Shown here piece by piece: positions 22,401-31,095 of a stretch of DNA of 64,000 nucleotides. The first letter of the stretch is position 1. Every line of letters begins with the position of its first letter. The translations under genes and the position numbers were made by a program. This stretch comes from Aquila chrysaetos chrysaetos (lineage: Eukaryota > Chordata > Aves > Accipitriformes > Accipitridae), in the NCBI RefSeq assembly GCF_900496995.4, contig NC_044008.1:1774453-1838452 (forward strand), given 5' to 3'. Under the pieces are notes generated by a model that did not search any database, was not told the origin of the DNA, and saw only the letters and a program-made list of their open reading frames with translations.

Positions 22401-25400
22401 TTTATTGCTTTTAATTCACTTGATGGATAGATAATTTGGGAGGTGCCGCAGCCCCTCTGCGCCAGCCGTGCCGATGCATCCCGCAATGCTCGCGCCGGGC
22501 ATTACGTCCTCTCCTGCTTCCCACCCCTGACACAGCCATTCCATTGTAAATGTTTTTCAGTTAAAAATGTGAAAAAGTTCTATTTATTTCTGTGATTTTG
22601 GTGTTTCTCATGAATTCCCCAGTCTTGGGCACAGACTTCTGAAATTTCTTTCTCCACTTTTTTTAGCTTATAGTTTTTAAACCAATAGCAGAAAATGAGC
22701 ATTGCTCTGGCCCTTTGGCTGATAATCGTCAAAGAAAAATGGTCCAGGTTTCCCAGTGTGGATTCTCCAGTGTCTAGTTGTGGTTGTGCATCCCCCTGAA
22801 GCCCACGAAGCTGGAGGGGGACACCTCCGTGACGTGGGATGACGGCACGTGGCATCATCTCCATCCCTGGGACTCATCCCGGCCGTGTGCCCGGTGCCTG
22901 CGTGGTTTGCTTCCTGACGTGCCAGGACAAGCTCCCCCTCACCGGCATCATTTGAGATCGCTGGCGGAGAAAAACAAAAAGCAAAGTGAAAACATGAATT
23001 CACCATGCAAAGACAACCCCCCCCCCCCCCCCCCCGCAATATCGTGCATGTGTTTCAACCTGGAAATCTAATATCCGTGGGATGCAGGGAATTCAGATGG
23101 AAATAAGGCAGCCGGAGGTATTTTCCCAAGAAGGCTGGTAGCCGGCACCATGGCTCGTTTCGGAGGTTGGGTAACGATGCGATGAGTTTTTGAGCACTTG
23201 GGCTGACACATCAATGGGAAAATTCAACCTGCAAAGCTCAGAGGGAGAGGAGACAAGCAGAGAGATGCTTTTGGCCATCCTGGAAGAGTCTTGTGGGCTT
23301 TTCCTTGAATTAACAGGAAAACAGAAGACAGATCTTGTTTCTTTTCTGCATGCAAATGCCTGACAGTGCCCAGTTCCAGGGAATTTTATCAATCTGCTTC
23401 AGTAAAAAAGCAAATAAGAGAGGGAGAGGCTTGTAGTTACTGCAGATCTCCTTGCTGGGAAGCAAGAGCTTTATCATGGTCACAGCTCTCCCCATCCATC
23501 CGTGCTTTACACCATTTCCAATTCACTGCTGAGTTATAAAAGAAAGGCTAAATCTTGGCCATGCACCTCCAGGGCTGTCGTGGCGCTGGAAACCTGAACC
23601 CCCAAAGATTTCCTCCCCTCTTCCCCCTTGGCATGTGTTTTGTCTCATCAAACAAACTGAAATCGGTGCAGCGATGGCATGAGATGCCAGGGTTGTGATC
23701 CTGGAGAGCAGAGACACAGGGGTCTTGCCATCGAAGGACTTGGGCATTTTTTTGGAAGAGGAGATTATTTTACAGTCAAATCAACCAGAAAAAAAAGTCC
23801 TTTGGTGGGATTAGGATGATGAGATCAGGTTTTAAAGCTGAAAGGCATAAGCAGGACTCACAGGTCCCTGTTTTTCCTGGACATTTTTGATGCTTTTGGC
23901 TGGATTTCCCAGTATGCTTCCTTTGCAGATGTGGCTGTGGGTTGTCTTGGCACTGGAAAGACTTTTTGTTCCATTTATGTCACAGCTTCAGGTCTGGCGA
24001 CGTGTGAGGGCGTTATGAAATGGCCCGTGGAATTTCCTTGAAACACTCCCAGAGATTTCGCCGCCGCCGCCTTGAGAGGAGGCTGAGAACTGACATGCTC
24101 AGCACACGTGCAGCCACTGCATTGCTCGTGCTCTCCGGGCACAGCGGCTGCAGCTCTTTGGGGTGTCCCAATGCCGGGGGACGCAGCACAGACCCAGCCA
24201 AGCACCGAAACGGAGCAGATCCCCCCCCCCCCCCCCCCGGGATGTTCTGGGGATACATAACAAATTGGGGCAGGAGATTTTTATCTCCGGGTGTTTTGGG
24301 TGCACGTTGTGTTCCTGTCCCCACTGCCATCGCGCTCCTGTCCCCAACGGCCTCCTGTCCCCATCACCAACGCATTCCCATCCCTGTTGTGCTCCTGTCC
24401 TCACTGCCATTGCGCTCCCATCACCATCCTGCTCCCGATCCCAGCCCAGCCGTACGTCCCTCCGTACCAAATGTGCATCATCCCGGCTGGGCACCGCTCC
24501 ATCCCAGCTGGGCGACGCTTCATCCCGGCTGGGCATTGCTCCATCCGTGCATCACATCCTAGCCGTGCATCGCTCCATCCCGGCCATGCATCGCTCCATC
24601 CCGGCCACGCATTGCTCCATCCCGGCTGTGCATCACATCCCGGCTGTGCATCACATCCCGGCCGTGCATCGCTCCATCCCGGCCGTGCCTTGCTCCATCC
24701 TGGCCATGCATTGCTCCATCCCGGCCGTGCATCACATCCTCGCCATGCATCGCTCCATCCCAGCTGCGAACCGCTCCGGCCGGGCTGTATACTGCTTTAT
24801 CCGCACTGCGCATCTCTCCATCCCGGCCCTGGAGCATCACCTCTCCGCAGCGGCTCGCGTCAGGGGACAGGAGCTGGCAGCGGCCGGGGTCACGGGTGAG
24901 CCATTCCCACGCTGTGGCAGGGCTCCAGGCGTGGGCACTGTCTCAGGGCAACTGAGATACTTTCTCCGTTGCACCGGAGAAAAGAAGTGAAATTGTAATA
25001 TCCTCTTGCGAAACCGACCTCAAATCAAGGCCAAAGGGGAAGCACGAACCCTTCTGGCGATAAGAAAAGCCACAACCTGTAGCCCATCACCACCCCATTG
25101 CCCGGCCACATGATGCTCAGATTTCAGCCGCTTCCAGGGCCGTGGGGTGCAACCTCCGGCAGGTAAAAACCCTGGGAAGTGGTTGGAGGATTCACGCAAC
25201 ACCTGGAATTTTTCATGTCCAACTGCAAAACGAGCAGAGAAAAAAGGGGGAGGCGAGCGTGGCCGAAATGCAGCAGCTGGTGACAGGATGCAGCCGGGGC
25301 TGCTGGCCCGGGACGGTCACTGCAAGGGGATGAATTTCTGCAAAAAGCCTTCAGCAACCGGAGGGGCCGCTACAAGTGACCACAAACGTGCTGGAAACGG

Positions 25401-27357
25401 AGTTTTCTGCTTCTCCGTCCCCCGTGCACAGGCACAGCCATCTCACCGCTGTCTTTTTGCAGGCTGGATAAGGCTCTCCCACCCCCAGGACAGCACCAGG
25501 AACCCCCTTCCCACCCCCTGGCAGGATCTGACCACCTTGGGTGCCGTTCAGCCCAGCGAGCCGGGGCCAGAGGTTGCCTAATCTCCCTCTTGTGATCTCC
25601 ATCTCTTTTTTTCCCCACCCCGTTCCAGCGCCAGCGCGATGCAGCCGTCCCAAGGACGTGGCCAACGCGCACATCGACGCGGGCAACAACACGCTGCTCA
25701 ACACCCGCCTGCGCTACACCTGCAACCCGGGCTACAAGCGCAAAGCCGGTACCTCCAGCCTCATCCAGTGCATCCTCCGCGACGGTTCCACTGAGCCCGA
25801 CTGGACCCACACCACGCTGCAATGCATCCGTAAGCCCTCGCTCGGCAGCCAGGACGCGATGGGGACCGGGGAGGGGGGAGAATTCCATCACCGACGTGGC
25901 AGAGGAGGATGCAGGGTGACGTGGGCGCTGCCATCGATGGTGTCTCTGTGTTGTGTTTTCCCGAAGGGGACCCGGCTCTACCTCCGCAAACCCCCAGCCC
26001 CGAGCTCCCGACCGTGCCGTGCACCGAGGGGATGACCCAGAAGGGTGAGGAAGGGGCAAACGCAGACCACGGGGGTCGGTTTGGGACCGCCGTGACTGCG
26101 GTCACGGCAAAACCGCAACCACCGTGGTGCGGGAAGCAAAATATTTCAATGGTGCGATCAAATTAAGTCAATTGCATGAAATTGTGCCGTTTCGTACCTG
26201 CTGGGTGGGCTGCATCGCCCTTGCTGCAGCCTGCCCAAAGCGGGCACGAGGCTGAGCACTGAAATAATAGTGCTGCCTGGAGCGTGCCTTTTAATTTTTG
26301 AAATTAAAACGTTTTACACCATTTTCCCAGCAGGAACCACCGACGCCAGCCTGACCTCCAACCCCTCTCCAGCAGCAACATCTGGGCTGCCGGGAGCTGC
26401 TGGCCGGTCACCCATGCCACCAGCGACTGATGGGCCCTCACTGGAGAAGTCCACGCTGCCAGAGATGCCCCCACGGCTACAGACATCCACACCGGGAGAG
26501 GGGATGGCCGCAGGGTCATCTCTGGGGACAACCCCGCTGCCCACCGCCCCCATGGACCATGCTGCAGGTCGGGCCACCTGCCTAGGGAAAGATAACCTTC
26601 CAACAGGGCTAGTTTCAACCGGCAAAGGCTCTTTTACTTTTTCAATGCATTTTTTTTTCCTTCTCTCCAAACCCCTTTTTAGTGAGGGTCCCCCCAGCAT
26701 CCCCACCTTTCCTAGCTTTGCAGCTAAAAATCTCCATTTCTCTCTTCTTTTTCAGTCTCCATCCAGACCCTGGCCTCTTCCATTGGTAAGCCGGGCAAAA
26801 AGCTTATTTTGGCAAGCAGGGGCTTATTTTCTTTATTTTTTAGCTTAAAAGCCCTCCTCGGGGCTGTGGGAGGTTTATGCCGTGGTTGAGGGCAATGCCT
26901 CCGAGGGAGGAAGGATGCAGCACCCAAATTTCCTCCCAGGGTGGGGAGGGCACCTTGTGAACACGCACAAAGCATTTTTGGCTCTTTGCGGAATCATTTT
27001 GCTTGAGCTGGGCCGTGCCCCGGGCCACACGTTGGAAAATGCTCATCAGTCACCGCATCTCCCCTGCAGGGCTCCCGGTGCTGGTGGTCGCCGGTATCGT
27101 GGCCTGCTGCTGCTGGAGGATGAAAACGTAAGTGTGCCGAGCCCCACGAGGTATTTCCACCCCGGTGATGAGTTCTCCTTGGCCTCTGCGCTTTCCTGAA
27201 AGCCGAGGGAAAAGCCTTGGGATGCCGGCGACGCTCCTCTCCCTTCCGCAGGCGCACGGGGCAGAGCTACGCGGTGCCGGTGACGGCCATCCCCATGGTG
27301 GCTCCCGCCGCTGAGAACGATGAGATGATGCCGCCTGGCGTCTTCCCCACGGGCTGA
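19377..27357 (+). CDS. IL15RA: Interleukin-15 receptor subunit alpha (7 coding exons)
   Basis: High-affinity IL-15 receptor chain that binds IL-15 on the cell surface and presents it in trans to IL2RB/IL2RG. Coding exons: 19377-19449, 25629-25829, 25967-26044, 26331-26567, 26756-26785, 27070-27127, 27252-27357. All introns are GT-AG. The sum is 783 nt, 260 residues plus stop; human is 267. Residues 1-24 are a signal peptide and 29-90 a single sushi domain with four cysteines (29, 56, 72, 90), Trp83 and the family-typical KRKAGTSSL. Then come RDPAL at the start of exon 3 as in the human protein, a Ser/Thr/Pro-rich stalk (about 97-196), one membrane segment (about 205-222) and a 38-residue tail. 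A sequon NNT lies at 44-46. Exons 1-5 end in phase 1. The gene converges on FBH1. Identity rests on the sushi domain, the exon-3 motif and synteny; stalk and tail are too divergent to align by eye. Confidence 0.93.
19503..21290 (+). repeat. GC-rich minisatellite, 62-bp unit, about 29 copies
   Basis: The anchor word GCTTCC recurs at 19563, 19625, 19687 and 19749, a period of 62. Each unit is itself three related 20-21-mers starting GGGTGCCCACGCT, GGGTGCCCACGCTGTCCC and GGGTGCTCGCT, so this is a higher-order repeat. Later copies vary, with 31- and 41-base partial units. Because 62 is not divisible by three and the unit lacks stops, all three plus-strand frames stay open for about 1.8 kb (593, 604 and 640 codons). 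Confidence 0.95.
21446..21896 (-). mobile_element. CR1 LINE 3' fragment
   Basis: Starts, in plus-strand reading, with the ATAGAATCATAGAATCATTT tail and the AGACCTTTAAGATCATCGAG 3' UTR block. It continues into the reverse complement of the CR1 C-terminal coding end (NRLPREVV and [12 protein letters not shown] motifs on the minus strand). It is inserted in IL15RA intron 1 antisense to the gene. Confidence 0.92.
24480..24840 (+). repeat. Minisatellite, about 21-bp unit (CATCCCGGCCGTGCATCGCTC)
   Basis: Roughly 15 variable copies of a unit close to GCTCCATCCCGGCCGTGCAT, some shortened to GCATCACATCCCGG. A looser version of the same pattern begins near 24300. The 21-bp period keeps frames open (275 and 202 codons plus, 93 codons minus, His-rich), which explains the spurious open frames. 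Confidence 0.85.
25629..25829 (+). CDS. IL15RA: IL15RA exon 2, sushi domain
   Basis: A 201-bp phase 1-1 exon between CCCGTTCCAG and ATCC/GTAAGC. It encodes a complete complement-control (sushi) module with cysteines at protein positions 29, 56, 72 and 90, [10 protein letters not shown], and a DW pair before the last cysteine. This is the IL-15-binding domain in characterised orthologues and the best-conserved part of the gene. Confidence 0.97.
25967..26044 (+). CDS. IL15RA: IL15RA exon 3, stalk start (RDPAL motif)
   Basis: Acceptor TTTTCCCGAAG and donor AAGG/GTGAGG bound a 78-bp phase 1-1 exon. Joined to exon 2 it reads CIRDPAL followed by a Pro-rich segment, matching the human residues directly after the sushi domain. 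The equivalent human exon is alternatively spliced. Confidence 0.9.
26331..26567 (+). CDS. IL15RA: IL15RA exon 4, Ser/Thr/Pro-rich stalk
   Basis: 237 bp (234 bp if the downstream AG is used). Rich in Ser, Thr, Pro, Gly and Ala, as expected for an O-glycosylated stalk. The acceptor is a tandem CAGCAG, and both choices keep the frame. The donor GCAG/GTCGGG is weak but phase-correct. Confidence 0.8.
26756..26785 (+). CDS. IL15RA: IL15RA exon 5, 30-bp microexon
   Basis: Good acceptor (TCTCTTCTTTTTCAG) and good donor (GTAAGC) bound 30 bp, phase 1-1, encoding SIQTLASSI next to the membrane segment. Skipping it keeps the frame but removes the start of the hydrophobic segment. Confidence 0.7.
27070..27127 (+). 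CDS. IL15RA: IL15RA exon 6, transmembrane segment
   Basis: 58 bp between CCCCTGCAG and AAAAC/GTAAGT, entering in phase 1 and leaving in phase 2. It encodes [15 protein letters not shown] followed by the basic stop-transfer RMK. The three adjacent cysteines at the inner face are possible palmitoylation sites. Confidence 0.9.
27252..27357 (+). CDS. IL15RA: IL15RA exon 7, cytoplasmic tail and stop
   Basis: Acceptor CCTTCCGCAG. Encodes about 34 residues beginning [15 protein letters not shown] and ending in TGA at 27355-27357. Short tail as in other IL15RA proteins. The sequence contains one tyrosine and a C-terminal acidic patch (ENDE). Confidence 0.85.
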
Positions 27358-28350
27358 GTACCCACCGCCAGGCAACTCAGTGCACCCACTAGCCCGGAGG
27401 ATGCTCGGGGCTTGGATGGAAAGCCCAGGCGCTTCCTCGAGCGGCTGCGGCACGTGGCAGAGCATGTCCCGGTCCCCAGCCGTCCTCCGTGCAGAGCATC
27501 CTCACCCCGGGGACACGCAGCTGCTCTTTCCGAACTGAACAAGTGACTCCTGTGGATGAGACGACTCCAGCACCCAAAGGTGCGCGGGTGTCCCATCTGT
27601 GTGGCTGAATGGGGGGTGGGTGAGCCCCAAGAGCGCCCCGGGTGGCGCGGAGGCAGGGGATGTCCTCCATCAGGAGCCTGAATTCGGAGGAGGTGGTCCT
27701 GCAGGTGCTGGTGGTCAGCGGGGAGCGGAGGTGCCTGCCCCAGCGGAGGGTGTTTGGGGTGCAGGGGGTAGGGTTGGGGTGTCAGGGGTGAAGCTGGGCT
27801 ACCCTGCCCCGAGTAGCGCCCATCCCCTGGTCAGGAGCAAGGCCAGAATTGGGCCAGCTGGACGCTAGCCCCTTCCCTAGAGCTGCTTTGCCCCCAAATT
27901 GCCCCAAAACCCAGAGAGCGGCGCTGCTCATGGAAGAGAGAGAGAGAGAGGGACCCAGCTAAGCATCCCTCTGCCACATCCTCACCCCCTTCCTGCTCTC
28001 TTGCAGCCATTCACCAGCGAACCCGCAACCGCAGCGAAGAGTGCTGGTGCCCGCCCGCCACGGTCACGGGGGTCAGCCCTCGTACGCAGCTCAGGGATCC
28101 TTCGGAGGCACTTTCGGCACCGACCCCAGGTGCCCACCGGCTCCGGCCGCTTGCAGGGGACCACAAGCAGGAGCGATTTCGCTATAGGCACTATCAATGA
28201 CTGAAGGCAATAACACGACCTAGGAAATATTTTCCTTTGTGTGTTTTCCCTTCGTCCATCATCAGTTGTTATCCACTCGTTTCCCCCTTGCTACAGAATG
28301 GGCAGCTTTATACTGGTGCCATTTTATGTATAAAAGTGTATATATTGTAT
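27358..28350 (+). other. IL15RA: Probable IL15RA 3' UTR, with a possible alternative last exon
   Basis: Downstream of the stop, sequence to about 28350 ends in an AT-rich block (ATGTATAAAAGTGTATATAT to about 28360) that looks like a 3' UTR end but lacks a canonical AATAAA. Canonical AATAAA words occur farther on at 29196-29201 and 29515-29520. Which one is used cannot be decided here. Confidence 0.4.
28007..28187 (+). other. IL15RA: Phase-compatible alternative terminal exon candidate
   Basis: A strong acceptor (CCTGCTCTCTTGCAG, ending 28006) is followed by one base, 59 codons and TAG at 28185-28187. Joining exon 6, which leaves two bases, keeps the frame. The predicted tail has GGQPSYAAQGSFGGTFGTDP, unlike a random GC-rich frame but not a family I recognise. 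It could equally be 3' UTR. Confidence 0.25.
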
Positions 28351-29968
28351 GTAAAATAATGCATACAGCAGTTGATTTTTTTGTCTGGTCGGGCGTCTCG
28401 GCAGCCGTGACGGTGGGGAGGACAGCGGGGACAGACGTGAGCTGGGTTGGGGTGAAATCCATCTCCACAGCAGCAAGGGCTCACCAACCACCAGTGGTGC
28501 CATGCTCTAGGGCAAAGGGTGAGGGCAAGGTGGCAGCTGCCATCACTCATTTGGCTCAGCTGGATGGCAAAAGGGTTTTCAGTAGTCAGCTGGAAAGCAG
28601 TAGGTATCTAGCAACTTAACTTCCATGTCCTTTCCTCACCGCTGCATCTTGTCCTCCTGTTTGTGCCACCGGTCTGGAGCGTCAGAGCTGGAGGAAGCAG
28701 CACTTTGGATGCGTGACAGACCAAACCCTCCGGCAACGGCGCTGCCTCTCCGCAACGTACCACAGGATGGTTGGAAAACAGGCGAGGCTGGAAGGAATCG
28801 CTGGAGGTACCTGGTCCAGCATCTGCGCTGAGCTTTGCGGTCACCTCCAACATCCAAGTCCTGGGTGAACTGCCTGCACTTAGGTGGGCAGAAGAGGTAA
28901 AGCCTTTTGAAGTCAGTGCTTCGAAAGTGAAAGGAGAGCCAGCAAAGCAGTTACCATGCAATGAATAACCATGGAAATCAACAGGATGCACGAGCTTCCT
29001 CCAGCAGGCATGGCTCACGGCTCTGGGCCCATGTCCAAGAGCAGATCTCTTCTGAAATTGGTTTTGGTTTTGATCTCCACATGACACAGGCTCTGGTACA
29101 ATGAGCAATGGTGTCTTCAAGTGGAGAGCGTAAACCACCACCTGATTTACAAGAGCACCATGCTGCTTGCACCACTGCTACTGTGATGGCTGGTAAATAA
29201 ATGCAACTCAAGATGACTTCTTAACAGAAGGGAAGAGAAAAAAGAAAGCGTTAAGGCTTTCTTCTTTTTTTTTTTTTGGTTACAAATTTAATTCCAGGAT
29301 TAAAAGCACTCTCCAGTTTGTCTCTGAGTTAAGACTGAAACCAAACCAAAGCAGTTCTTCAGATGCTGCCTCTCTTCTTCCCTTATGGTTTGCTGTAGGG
29401 AGAAGGGAAACAGAGTCCGGGGAAACCCCTTGGCTGCAAGTAAGGAAAATTAATTCAGCTGGGAGAGATTAATGACTTCCTTCAGAGCTGATAGTAAAAA
29501 GTCCATTTTCTAGGAATAAAGTGTTCCTTTGGGTACTTTTCAGCATCGCACTTCCTCTTCTTCTGGTGGCTTAGAGGGATTTCACCAAGGCATGACATAA
29601 TGGAATAGGCAAGGATATCCTGGCAGTTTGGTCACTGGAGGTGTTTTCCTGGTGACAGAGGTAACAGAGGGGTAATGCTCAAAAAAAAAAAAAAAGCCAT
29701 CCTGTCCGATACAGCTTATATAGTGCATATTCTTCTCTGCAGTGATGCAGTGCAGGCCATGCTGACCAGCTCTTGGAGGGCAAGGCAGGGCTGGAGAAAA
29801 GGTCTCGCACCTCCTTGCAGAGAGCCTGGAGGGTTCCTCTTCGAGTTGGTCTGAAATCCTGCTCCAACATCCACCCGATTTTGGAGCTGGGATGTGACAA
29901 CAGGTCTTGTCCTGCACCCAGAATGGCTCCGGGCCACAATTAGGGCTCTGGGGAGCTGGAGGGCTTCA
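28351..29968. other. Convergent interval between IL15RA and FBH1
   Basis: No coding signal that I can support on either strand. It holds AATAAA at 29196-29201 and 29515-29520 (plus), a minus-strand ATTAAA at 29287-29292 that could serve the FBH1 3' UTR, a T run at about 29266-29277 and an A run at about 29681-29694. Confidence 0.45.
29287..29292 (-). terminator. FBH1: Candidate FBH1 polyadenylation signal (ATTAAA)
   Basis: The first clear polyadenylation-like hexamer that I noticed on the minus strand downstream of the FBH1 stop, about 680 bp into a presumptive 3' UTR. ATTAAA is the commonest variant signal. Placement is tentative. Confidence 0.25.
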
Positions 29969-31095
29969 TTAGAGCTGCACGGGCTGTTCCTGAAGCGCTG
30001 GGAAAAAGGTGAGTGGTGTCAGAGAGCCAAAGTGCTGCCGCGTGCAAGCGTGGCAAAGGTAGCCACCTGCATCCCTGCTGCCATTGCTCTGTGGGGGAAA
30101 GAGAGGAGATTTGAGAGAAGAGGATGGCTGGAGGAAGGCTTCCAACCTCGGACGCAACCCCCTCACATTCAGGGAAGAGATCAACCACGTGCCCGAAGCA
30201 TCTCCTGCCACCTCCCTTGCAAGGAAATCCCTTATCTTGTTTAATAGCTGCAACAACCAAAATGTCCCTGTGTAGGTCTTTGCTGGTGAAGGACGAGGCT
30301 TTGCCCGTCTCAGTGCTCATGTCCCCTGCTGATGGCTCGGAGCCATCTGCTATCTCTTGTTGTGGACATGGAGCTCCACCAGATTTACTGCGTGCTTGCA
30401 GATCCCAGCCCTAGGGAAACTTGGCCTTCACCGCACCTTCTGGGCATGGATGAACCCCAGAGCCAGAAGGTGGCCAAAACTGGACCCAAAAGTCAGACTG
30501 TCACTTCCAGCTGGCTGGCAGGGGCGAGGGGTGCTCTGCTAGCCTCAGACGATGTTCGATGACCTCGGCAGAGGCTCTAAGAGTCAGATATGGGATCTGA
30601 CACAACAAAACCCCCAAACCGGCCCCACCCGAGACCACAATTAGTCTCAGAAGAGAGGTTAAGACTTGAGTGGGTCCATGGGAACGGCAACACCACCCCC
30701 AATCATGCAGTTGGGAAGTCACCCCCAGTTATGAGCTGGGGTTGTGAGCAGAAGTAAAGGGCCGGGGAGCTGTGGGCATGAGATCCAGCTACAGGACTTT
30801 CCCTGGTCGCTTCCACTAAAGCTTAGCACTCAGGTTGTCCCTCCCCAGTGCAATAGCTCAAAACTGTCCCAGTGCACAGCAGCCCTGCAAGCGGCCGGAG
30901 CGGCTCGTGAAGGCTCCCAATTGAGAAACTTGATCTCAAAGGCCCGGGGAGGGGACGTACGTGAGTCAAAGGGAGCTTCTTCACAACCATCCTGGAGCTG
31001 GACTGCAGTGTTTCTGTACACAGTGGCATAGAACAAGCGATGGGGGCCCCGTCCTTTGCAGCCTCACTCATCAGCTCCACCCGAAGGAAACGCTC
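29969..31095 (-). CDS. FBH1: FBH1 exons 19 and 20: C-terminal region
   Basis: Exon 19 (30961-31095) reads [12 protein letters not shown] through KKLPLTH. Exon 20 (29969-30088) reads [18 protein letters not shown] and then diverges, stopping nine residues after TFFPA. Human continues about 20 residues further with a conserved hydrophobic end. CxxC-like cysteine pairs across the two exons suggest a small zinc-binding tail. Confidence 0.88.

Larger units (their letters stand above)
19450..25628 (+). other. IL15RA: IL15RA intron 1 (6.2 kb)
   Basis: Contains the 62-bp minisatellite (19503-21290), a minus-strand CR1 3' end (21446-21896), C runs at about 23020-23037 and 24221-24238, and a 21-bp-type minisatellite (about 24480-24840). 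The rest, including 21900-23000 and 23050-24200, shows no exon that I can support. The open frame at 22778-23071 lacks splice sites and domain character. Confidence 0.75.

Noticed and set aside
24163-24990. 275- and 202-codon open frames
   Set aside because: Products of the 21-bp minisatellite; His/Pro-rich periodic sequence without homology signal.
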